Positions 1 through 4,859 of a stretch of 6,787 nucleotides of DNA are shown in pieces. The position numbers and the translations under genes are program-made. The DNA comes from a bacterium (GTDB lineage Bacteria > Bacillota > Clostridia > Oscillospirales > Acutalibacteraceae): contig JAHKXX010000058.1 of NCBI GenBank assembly GCA_020627425.1, forward strand, positions 1-6,787, given 5' to 3'. Numbering within the stretch: position 1 is the first letter of the stretch; each line of letters starts with the position of its first letter. The notes beneath the pieces are model-generated. The model worked only from the letters and a program-made list of their open reading frames with translations. It did not search any database and had not been told where the DNA came from.

Positions 1-156
1 CAGGTTGGTGTCTGCCTGAAAGACAATATTTCCGCCTCTGCCTCCGTCGCCGCCGTCAGGTCCGCCGGAGGCAACGTATTTTTCGCGGTGAAACGCAACA
101 GCACCGTCGCCTCCGTCGCCTGCTTTGATATGAATTTTTGCTACATCTGCAAACAT
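1..156 (-). CDS. obg: GTPase Obg, N-terminal fragment (runs off left edge)
   Basis: Obg is a GTPase that acts in late 50S ribosome assembly and stress signalling in the cytoplasm. Only the first 52 residues are in the window; the gene continues past position 1. What is visible is the glycine-rich Obg fold that precedes the G domain: it starts MFADVAKIHIKAGDGGDG, then AFHREKYVASGGPDGGDGG and GGNIVFQAD, which is the typical family pattern. The ATG at 156-154 has a good ribosome binding site (AAGGAG, 164-169 on the minus strand) seven bases upstream. The gene follows rpmA after 73 bases that contain a terminator-like hairpin, so its expression is probably reduced relative to the upstream ribosomal genes. 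In Bacillus spo0B lies between rpmA and obg; here there is no room for it. The GTPase domain cannot be assessed. Confidence 0.96.
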   Translation of the reverse strand, partial: MFADVAKIHIKAGDGGDGAVAFHREKYVASGGPDGGDGGRGGNIVFQADTNL

Positions 157-183
157 GTCAGCTCTCCTTCCGGTTATGTCAGT

Positions 184-215
184 AAAAAGAGCCTCGGCCG
201 GTGCCGAAGCTCTTT
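184..215 (-). terminator. Intrinsic terminator or attenuator between rpmA and obg
   Basis: Read on the minus strand this is a 13-bp stem: AAAGAGC followed by TTCGGC, a 4-nt loop ACCG, then GCCGAG followed by GCTCTTT, with one T-G wobble. It is followed directly by a run of five T. It lies 15 bases past the rpmA stop and before the obg ribosome binding site. The stem and T run are seen directly. Partial termination that lowers obg relative to rplU-prp-rpmA is inference, because no separate obg promoter is evident in the 28 bases between hairpin and start. Confidence 0.8.
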
Positions 216-229
216 AAAAAGGATGATCC

Positions 230-514
230 TTACTGTTCTGCTGCGTATACGGAAACCTGCTTGCGGTCACGTCCGACTCTCTCGAACTTTACGTTACCGT
301 CGATCTTTGCAAACAGTGTGTCGTCAGAACCTCTGCCGACATTATTGCCTGCGTGAATGTGAGTTCCGCGCTGCTTTACAAGAATGTTTCCTGCAAGTAC
401 GAACTGTCCGTCTGCGCGCTTTGTACCAAGACGCTTGGACTCTGAATCACGACCGTTCTTTGTAGAACCGCCGCCCTTTTTATGAGCGAATAACTGAACA
501 TTGATTTTCAGCAT
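230..514 (-). CDS. rpmA: 50S ribosomal protein L27 with Prp-cleaved N-terminal extension
   Basis: L27 is a component of the large ribosomal subunit whose N-terminus reaches the peptidyl-transferase centre. The 94-residue length is normal. The protein begins MLKINVQLF followed by AHKKGGGSTKNGRDSESKRLG, the diagnostic L27 start plus a nine-residue extension. In Firmicutes the protease Prp removes this extension between F9 and A10 (established for Staphylococcus aureus), exposing the mature AHKKGGGS terminus; cleavage here is inferred from the matching motif and the neighbouring prp gene. The body contains RADGQFVLAGNILVKQRG and the HAGNNVGRGSDDTLFA segment typical of the family. The ATG at 514-512 lies four bases after the prp stop codon, and its Shine-Dalgarno (GGAGGTG, 522-528) sits inside the 3' end of prp, so the two genes are translationally close-coupled. 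Confidence 0.97.
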   Translation of the reverse strand: MLKINVQLFAHKKGGGSTKNGRDSESKRLGTKRADGQFVLAGNILVKQRGTHIHAGNNVGRGSDDTLFAKIDGNVKFERVGRDRKQVSVYAAEQ

Positions 515-518
515 TTTC

Positions 519-839
519 TTACACCTCCGTTAATTTCAACTGTAAATAGTCGGGGTACTGTTCCTGAGTATTCTCCAGGTGCAGTCTCAGCCCCTCTAAA
601 ATATCCCTGCATTTGTGTGCGTCCTCCGGTGATACAAGGACTCTCATATCTCCGTCACCGTCGCTTGCCGTGGCTTTTGCTCCTATGACATCGGTGATGG
701 TATTTGCAGCCATATATGCTGCCGACGAAACAAAGGCACAGACCACGTCCTTGCCATATTCGTCATACATTGAGTGACCCGATATATGAAACCCCGTGAG
801 TACGCCGTTCTTATCCGCAAAAAGCTCTGCGACTATCAT
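519..839 (-). CDS. prp: Ribosomal-processing cysteine protease Prp
   Basis: Prp (YsxB family) is a small cytoplasmic cysteine protease that removes the N-terminal extension of L27 before it enters the ribosome. The chosen start is the ATG at 839-837, giving 106 residues; it overlaps the rplU stop codon by one base (TGATG), typical of translational coupling. A GTG at 845 would add two residues. With the ATG start the catalytic pair falls at His22 (ISGHS) and Cys34 (GKDVVCAFVSSAA), the same numbers as in the S. aureus enzyme, which supports this start. The spacing and the GHS...G.D.VC motif are hallmarks of the family. It lies between rplU and rpmA, its standard position in Firmicutes. Its N-terminus contains ELFADKNG, similar to the L27 cleavage region QLFAHKKG; this may be chance. 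Confidence 0.95.
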   Translation of the reverse strand: MIVAELFADKNGVLTGFHISGHSMYDEYGKDVVCAFVSSAAYMAANTITDVIGAKATASDGDGDMRVLVSPEDAHKCRDILEGLRLHLENTQEQYPDYLQLKLTEV

Positions 840-1147
840 CAGCACTCGATAGAGTCTATCTGTACCTTTGTGTAGTACTGTCTGTGACCCATCTTACGCT
901 TCTCGCTCTTTTTGGGCTTGTAAGTAAATACCGTTATTTTCTTTCCTTTTGCGGTCTTTATAACCTTACCGGTTACCTTTGCGCCGTCTACATAAGGAGC
1001 GCCAACCTTAAAGCCGTCGTCTGTGCTGACTGCAACTACCTTGAAGTCAACCGTAGACTCGTCCTCTGCGTCAAGCTTCTCAACGTATATGGTATCGCCG
1101 TTAGCTACCTTATACTGCTTTCCGCCTGTTTCGATTACTGCGTACAT
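839..1147 (-). CDS. rplU: 50S ribosomal protein L21
   Basis: L21 is a large-subunit protein that binds 23S rRNA. The product is 102 residues, normal for the family. It begins MYAVIETGGKQYKVANGDTI, the highly conserved L21 start, and ends with the basic segment TYKPKKSEKRKMGHRQYYT and VQIDSI. A GTG at 1156 would extend the N-terminus by three residues, but the ATG at 1147-1145 matches the family start and has a Shine-Dalgarno (AGGTG) six bases upstream, so it is preferred. This is the first gene of the operon rplU-prp-rpmA-obg, transcribed from the promoter at 1230-1258 through a structured leader. Confidence 0.97.
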   Translation of the reverse strand: MYAVIETGGKQYKVANGDTIYVEKLDAEDESTVDFKVVAVSTDDGFKVGAPYVDGAKVTGKVIKTAKGKKITVFTYKPKKSEKRKMGHRQYYTKVQIDSIEC

Positions 1148-1225
1148 TATATGCACCTACCTGTTTCTAAACTCGCTGCGTTCGGCGCGGTCTTACCGTC
1201 TTTTTTGCCGACAGCATGCGGCAAT
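1148..1225 (-). ncRNA. rplU 5' leader, probable L21 autoregulatory leader
   Basis: This is the 5' UTR between the expected transcription start (about 1222-1225) and the rplU start. On the minus strand it begins with a hairpin, TTGCCG, an 8-nt loop and CGGCAA (1205-1224). An A-rich run follows, then ACGGTAAGACCGCGCCGAAC, which can form a second small hairpin (CGGT AAG ACCG). Firmicute rplU operons usually carry an L21 leader thought to bind L21 for autoregulation. The position and the two hairpins fit that class, but I have not matched it to a covariance model. Confidence 0.6.
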
Positions 1226-1229
1226 ACCT

Positions 1230-1258
1230 ATATTACCACACATTTTCTCCCTTGTCAA
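1230..1258 (-). promoter_or_regulatory. Sigma-A-type promoter of the rplU operon
   Basis: On the minus strand TTGACA (1258-1253) and TAATAT (1235-1230) are separated by exactly 17 bases. This is close to the housekeeping consensus and suits a ribosomal protein operon. The -35 box lies inside an 11-base palindrome (CCTTGACAAGG, 1250-1260) and directly abuts the GC-rich repeat copy 1. Confidence 0.88.
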
Positions 1259-1260
1259 GG

Positions 1261-1510
1261 CGGCGGCGCGTGCTCGCGCTGAGCAATTCGCGCACTGTAG
1301 TTGGTATTACCGCCTACCTTTTTGGCACGCGGCGGAGTGCCTCCGCGGTCGATTCGCGCACTGTAGTCGGTGCTACCGCCTGCTTTCTTGGCACGCGGTC
1401 GAGTTGGGTTTATTGTCCCTCTCAGTCCGCATCACGGCGCTCAGGGCGCCGCTCGTGCTGGTATGAAGTGGAGGCAAGTGAGTTTGTCTATTCTTTTTTG
1501 TGCGTTCGTT
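1261..1510 (+). repeat. Structured dispersed repeat, copy 1 (with internal 66-base tandem duplication)
   Basis: This GC-rich, non-coding block lies between the divergent rplU and LRR genes. It shares with copies 2-5 the cores TACCGCC, GAGTTGGGTTTATT and the hairpin with loop TCAGG. Here that hairpin is CGGCGC (1435-1440), TCAGG, GCGCCG (1446-1451). Another hairpin, GCGGAG TGC CTCCGC, is at 1332-1346 and is identical to one in copy 3. The left arm is present twice, as units at about 1286-1332 and 1352-1398 (period 66), both starting ATTCGCGCACTGTAG and ending GGCACGCGG. The boundaries are approximate. Overlapping open frames here do not resemble known proteins and are treated as spurious. The remaining stretch to about 1600 is AT-rich, with nothing convincing in it. 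Confidence 0.85.
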
Positions 1511-1600
1511 TTTTATGATATACACAAACAGTATATTTGCGGCCAAAAGGAGGAAGTCTCCGGGGTTTTTAAAATAATTCAGAAACATCTCAACATCCTG

Positions 1601-1629
1601 TTGCTTTTTTGTAGTTCCTGCTATATAAT
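1601..1629 (+). promoter_or_regulatory. Sigma-A-type promoter of the LRR-dockerin gene
   Basis: TTGCTT (1601-1606) and TATAAT (1624-1629) are separated by 17 bases, with a perfect -10 box. The transcription start is expected near 1636, giving a leader of about 36 bases before the ATG at 1672. No operator-like dyad overlaps it. Confidence 0.82.
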
Positions 1630-1658
1630 AAAAGAGTAAAAAATCAACAACTCAACAG

Positions 1659-1664
1659 AGGAGG
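1659..1664 (+). promoter_or_regulatory. Ribosome binding site of the LRR-dockerin gene
   Basis: A perfect AGGAGG lies seven bases before the ATG at 1672. It fixes the start codon and predicts efficient translation. Confidence 0.9.
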
Positions 1665-1671
1665 TATTTTT

Positions 1672-3558
1672 ATGAATAGAAAAAGAAAATTTTTAGCTAT
1701 CGCACTCGCGTGCGCGATGCTTATGGGTACAGCTGCAACGACGGCTGCGATACCCGGCAGTGAAACACCCTTTGACATTACTGTCAGTGCGGCAGAGATA
1801 ACTCAGTCCGGTTCATGCGGAGAAAACGTGACCTATACCCTCGACAAGGAAGGAACACTCACTATCAGCGGTACTGGGGAAATGGAGGATTACTATTATG
1901 CCGATAGTCCTTTTTGGGATAATTATGATATAAAGAAGGTTATAATAGAAGACGGCGTGACAAGGATCGGGGATTATGCGTTTAGCAGTTGTTCCGCCCT
2001 CGAAAGCATAACCATCCCCGACAGCATGACAAGTATCGGCAGAGGAGCGTTTGATAATTGCTCATCTCTTACAAGCATAACCATCCCTGAAAGCGTGACG
2101 AATATAGAGGAAAGTGTCTTAAATTTTTGTACATCGCTTGCAGAAATCAAAGTAGATGACAATAATACGGCGTATAGTTCAAAGGACGGCGTTTTATTTG
2201 ATAAGAACAAAGAAACAATAATACGTTTCCCGGAGGGGAACACTTGTACTGACTATACTATCCCCGACAGTGTGACGAGTATAGGAGAGTATGCGTTTTA
2301 TTGTACTTCCCTCACAGACATAACTATCCCTGACAGCGTGACGAGTATCGGCAGAGGTGCGTTTAACGGTACACCATGGTATGACAACCAGCCTGACGGT
2401 GTAGTCTATGCCGGCAAGGTAGCATATGGTTACAGCGGTTATATGGAGCCTGATGATACAGAGATCACTTTAAAAGACGACACGGTCGGAATTGCAGAAG
2501 ATGCGTTTTATGGCTGCTCCTCCATTACAAGTATTTCTATCCCTGACAGTGTGACGAATATCGGAGACGGAGCGTTTCTTTACTGCACATCGCTTTCGGA
2601 AATCAAAACAGATAACAATAATACAGAATACAGTTCACAAGACGGAGTCTTATTTGATAAGAACAAAGAAAAACTGATCTTTTACCCCATCGGAAACAAG
2701 CGTACTGAATATATTATTCCTGACGGCGTGACGAACATCGGGCATAGTGCATTTAGCAGTTGTTCCGCCCTCGAAAGCATAACCATCCCCGACAGCATGA
2801 CGAGTATAGGATATGGTGCGTTCTATAGTTGCAGTTCCCTTTCAAGCATAAGTATCCCGGACAGTGTGACGAGTATCGGGAATTATGCGTTCAGTGGTTG
2901 TACTTCCCTCACAAGCATAACCCTCCCTGACAGTGTGACGAGTATTGCATATTGTGCGTTTAGCGGTTGTTCCGCCCTCGAAAGCATAACCCTCCCTGAC
3001 AGTGTGACGAGTATCGGGGATTATGCGTTTATCAGTTGTTCCGCCCTCGAAAGCATAACCATCCCTGACAGTGTGACGAGTATCGGGTATGGTGCGTTTA
3101 GCGGTTGTTCCGCCCTTACAAGCATAACCATCCCGGACGGTGTGAAAAGTATCGGAGCTCGTGCGTTTGATTCATGTACCTCCCTCACGGACATAACCAT
3201 ACCTGATAGTGTGACAAGTATCGAAGATTTTGCCTTGGGTTATTCTTATGATGGTCAATCATTTAATAAACAGCCCGGTTTCACAATTAAGGGCTACGAA
3301 GGTAGCGAAGCCGAGCGATATGCAAACGACAACGGATTCAGATTTAGAGCGCTTGGTGATGAATTCACCCCCGGCGACGTAAACGGCGACGGTAATGCAG
3401 ACATAGCCGACGCGCTTTTTGTAGCGCGTGCAGACGCAGGACTTGCTACACTTACTGACGCTCAGAAGCAGGCAGCCGATGTAAACGGTGACGGCAATGC
3501 AGACATAGCCGACGCACTCTTTATCGCTCGCGTTGACGCCGGACTTGCTAAACTGTAA
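1672..3558 (+). CDS. Secreted BspA-type leucine-rich-repeat protein with C-terminal type I dockerin
   Basis: The product is a 628-residue exported protein. Residues 1 to about 40 form a signal peptide: basic MNRKRK, a hydrophobic stretch and a likely cleavage near VSA-AE at 40-41. Residues about 48-80 form the entry segment (TYTLDKEGTLTISGTGEM) common ahead of BspA-type LRRs. About 15 repeats of some 23 residues follow, with the pattern SITIPDSVTSIGDYAFSGCSSL (LRR_5/TpLRR class). They are interrupted by two similar inserts (EIK.D.NN..YSS.DGVLFDKNKE), each followed by a hydrophobic strand. Residues 568-628 form a dockerin with two near-identical calcium loops, DVNGDGNADIADALF, joined by a short linker. 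Dockerins bind cohesins on scaffoldins, so the protein probably attaches to a cellulosome- or amylosome-like complex at the cell surface. LRR proteins of this class are often involved in binding or adhesion, but no catalytic domain is visible and the ligand is unknown. It is a single-gene unit with its own promoter and terminator, flanked by inverted repeat copies, which suggests it was inserted between conserved blocks. Confidence 0.94.
   Translation: MNRKRKFLAIALACAMLMGTAATTAAIPGSETPFDITVSAAEITQSGSCGENVTYTLDKEGTLTISGTGEMEDYYYADSPFWDNYDIKKVIIEDGVTRIGDYAFSSCSALESITIPDSMTSIGRGAFDNCSSLTSITIPESVTNIEESVLNFCTSLAEIKVDDNNTAYSSKDGVLFDKNKETIIRFPEGNTCTDYTIPDSVTSIGEYAFYCTSLTDITIPDSVTSIGRGAFNGTPWYDNQPDGVVYAGKVAYGYSGYMEPDDTEITLKDDTVGIAEDAFYGCSSITSISIPDSVTNIGDGAFLYCTSLSEIKTDNNNTEYSSQDGVLFDKNKEKLIFYPIGNKRTEYIIPDGVTNIGHSAFSSCSALESITIPDSMTSIGYGAFYSCSSLSSISIPDSVTSIGNYAFSGCTSLTSITLPDSVTSIAYCAFSGCSALESITLPDSVTSIGDYAFISCSALESITIPDSVTSIGYGAFSGCSALTSITIPDGVKSIGARAFDSCTSLTDITIPDSVTSIEDFALGYSYDGQSFNKQPGFTIKGYEGSEAERYANDNGFRFRALGDEFTPGDVNGDGNADIADALFVARADAGLATLTDAQKQAADVNGDGNADIADALFIARVDAGLAKL
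2738..3228 (+). repeat. Tandem 69-base repeats encoding the second LRR block
   Basis: At least seven consecutive units of about 69 bases (23 codons) keep high DNA similarity, for example repeated GACAGTGTGACGAGTATCGG and TGTTCCGCCCTCGAAAGCAT. A 50-base stretch at 1981-2030 in the first LRR block recurs identically at 2752-2801. High DNA identity, not only protein similarity, implies recent duplication or gene conversion and possible copy-number variation between strains. Confidence 0.85.
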
Positions 3559-3637
3559 GTACAGTTCATCATTAACGCTGATAAAAATTACAGTAAGTAT
3601 GATTTTCTGTTTTATCAGTGTATCAGGTTTTTAAACC

Positions 3638-3675
3638 AAAAACGCACCACCGGATCGGTGATGCGTTTTTCTTTT
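3638..3675 (+). terminator. Bidirectional intrinsic terminator between the LRR gene and spo0A
   Basis: AAAAACGCA (3638-3646) pairs with TGCGTTTTT (3662-3670). Inside it, across one C-A mismatch, CACCG pairs with CGGTG around a GAT triloop. A T run follows on the plus strand, and the A run at the left gives a T run on the minus strand, so it can stop both the LRR transcript and read-through from spo0A. The 80 bases before it also hold a weaker inverted repeat (CTGATAAAA at 3578-3586, TTTTATCAG at 3610-3618). Confidence 0.9.
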
Positions 3676-3712
3676 ATAGTCGATAATCTACCCTTTGTCA
3701 TATATCCTGTTA

Positions 3713-3914
3713 TTCGGATACACAAACCATAGCAGACAGATACACTCGCCTCCACTATAAACCAGCAACAAGTGCCCCCCTGTGCGGCACGGCGCGGACA
3801 AAGAGGTATAATAAACCCAACTTGAGACGGTGCTTTGTAGTTGGCGGTAACAAGAACTTGCCACGCTGCGGCGTGCCGTGCACGCCCTTGCCGCCGTGCG
3901 GCAAGAGAGAGTTG
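3713..3914 (-). repeat. Structured dispersed repeat, copy 2 (inverted relative to copy 1)
   Basis: The copy lies on the minus strand in the spo0A 3' region. It shares the core TTGGGTTTATTATACC and the terminal motif TTTGTGTATCCGAA (at 3713-3726 as complement) with copy 3. The conserved-loop hairpin, read on the plus strand, is GTGCCCC (3772-3778), CCTGT, GCGGCAC (3784-3790), with six of seven pairs formed. Its GC-rich arm contains two back-to-back hairpins, each with a CGT triloop: 3870-3886 (7-bp stem) and 3887-3905 (8-bp stem). Positions 3793-3914 match 6516-6637 of copy 4 at all but three of 122 bases. Confidence 0.87.
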
Positions 3915-3917
3915 CCC

Positions 3918-3932
3918 CCGGCGGCTCGCCGG
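3918..3932 (-). other. GC-rich triloop hairpin directly after the spo0A stop codon
   Basis: CCGGCG (3918-3923), a GCT loop and CGCCGG (3927-3932) form a perfect 6-bp stem ending at the base before the stop codon. No T run follows on the minus strand, so it is not a standard terminator. It may protect the 3' end of the mRNA or belong to the adjoining repeat, though copy 4 lacks it. Confidence 0.6.
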
Positions 3933-4706
3933 TCAGGCGGTTCGGAGGTTGTGGAGACGGAGACGGTCGGAGATCATTGCTATGAATTCACTGTTTGTGG
4001 GTTTTCCTCTGCCTGTGTGTATGGTGTAGCCGAAATATGAGTTAAGAACATCTACATCTCCTCTGTCCCACGCAACTTCTATGGCGTGACGAATAGCACG
4101 CTCTACTCTGGAGGGAGTGGTGCTGTATTTCTTCGCTACTGTCGGGTAAAGCTCTTTTGTGACGGCATTTATTATTTCGGGTCGCGTTACACTCAGCATA
4201 ATAGAATCCCTCAGATAATGATAACCCTTTATGTGAGCCGGTACTCCTATCTGGTGAAGTATCTCGGTGATGGTTATTTCAAGCTCTCTGTCAAAGCTGA
4301 ATATTTCTCCGCCGTTGCGTTCACTGCCGTCGCGACATAGTATAAGCTCGGCTATTCTTTCTGCCAGATCACCTGTGCTGAATGGCTTTATAACATAATA
4401 TACCGCTCCTGCACTGAGCGCTTCCTTCTCTAAAACAGGACTGTCTGTGTTTGATATTACTACGAATACCGGTAGTCCTCCCGTCTCTAATTTCAGCCTC
4501 TTCATTACTCCTACTGCGTCTGTTCCGCTCATAAACATATCTGCAAGCACAACATCCGGCGTAAGTTCTTTGTAAGCTTTTATCAGCGCGTTTCCGTCTT
4601 TTTCACAGAATTTGCTCTCAAAACCCTTTTCGGCAAACAGCTTTATCGCGTCCTCGCCAAATTCCTTTCTGTCCTCTGCGATTAGTACTTTGTAACGTGT
4701 GTTCAT
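3933..4706 (-). CDS. spo0A: Sporulation master response regulator Spo0A
   Basis: Spo0A is the phosphorylated DNA-binding regulator that commits the cell to sporulation. The chosen ATG at 4706-4704 gives 257 residues and has GGGGGA seven bases upstream; a TTG at 4724 would add six residues. Residues 1 to about 125 are a receiver domain with acidic E11-D12, predicted phospho-acceptor D56 (VVLADMFMSGTD), S85 and K107 (VIKPF). The Pro usually found in the D..MP segment is Ser here and the sequence is otherwise divergent. Residues about 140-257 are the Spo0A effector domain and are strongly conserved: ILHQIGVPAHIKGYHYLRD, LYPTVAKKYSTTPSRVERAI, RHAIEVAWDRG and KPTNSEFIAM. This domain is unique to Spo0A, so the identification is secure. 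It follows spoIVB after 153 bases with its own promoter, the same gene order as in Bacillus. No Spo0B is encoded at its usual locus, so direct phosphorylation by a histidine kinase is likely (inference). Confidence 0.97.
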   Translation of the reverse strand: MNTRYKVLIAEDRKEFGEDAIKLFAEKGFESKFCEKDGNALIKAYKELTPDVVLADMFMSGTDAVGVMKRLKLETGGLPVFVVISNTDSPVLEKEALSAGAVYYVIKPFSTGDLAERIAELILCRDGSERNGGEIFSFDRELEITITEILHQIGVPAHIKGYHYLRDSIMLSVTRPEIINAVTKELYPTVAKKYSTTPSRVERAIRHAIEVAWDRGDVDVLNSYFGYTIHTGRGKPTNSEFIAMISDRLRLHNLRTA

Positions 4707-4745
4707 ATATCTATCCCCCAACAATTATTGTAATGTGATGTAAAT

Positions 4746-4774
4746 ATATTACCATATATTACCAAATTTGGCAA
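4746..4774 (-). promoter_or_regulatory. Probable sigma-A-type promoter of spo0A with overlapping palindrome
   Basis: On the minus strand TTGCCA (4774-4769) and TAATAT (4751-4746) are exactly 17 bases apart. A 10-base direct repeat TGGTAATATA occurs twice in tandem across the spacer and -10, so a second TAATAT lies 10 bases upstream. The -35 box is inside a 16-base near-perfect palindrome, TTGCCAAATTTGGTAA (4759-4774), whose centre CCAAATTTGG is perfect; it is a candidate operator. No clear 0A box or sigma-H promoter was found. Confidence 0.7.
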
Positions 4775-4859
4775 TACTTATTTTTTAATTTTTTTAAATT
4801 TTCCGTTTTAAACAAAGTACGAACAGATTTTTCACCATTTTGTCATACAAAAGTCAATG

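Noticed and set aside
88..465. 125-residue plus-strand open frame
   Set aside because: It is antisense to obg and rpmA, which are unambiguous, and it crosses the terminator hairpin.
1261..1510. CRISPR array or CRISPR-like spacing in the repeat regions
   Set aside because: Only two long tandem units occur, no short regular repeats with unique spacers are present, and no cas genes are nearby.
1023..1639. Overlapping plus-strand open frames of 89-147 residues across 884-1639
   Set aside because: They run antisense to rplU or through the structured repeat, have no ribosome binding site of note, and their Arg/Ser/Cys-rich translation is typical of GC-rich repeat DNA.
3791..3813. TATAAT inside repeat copies 2 and 4 as an outward promoter
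   Set aside because: The sequence 17 bases upstream (GCGGCA) is not a credible -35, and the core is better explained as a conserved part of the repeat.
3822..4040. Plus-strand open frames over repeat copy 2 and the end of spo0A
   Set aside because: They overlap the secure spo0A gene in antisense and consist mainly of repeat sequence.
4838..4852. Inverted repeat TTTTGT ATG ACAAAA after spoIVB as a terminator
   Set aside because: The stem is short and AT-rich with no following T run, so read-through from spoIVB into spo0A remains possible.
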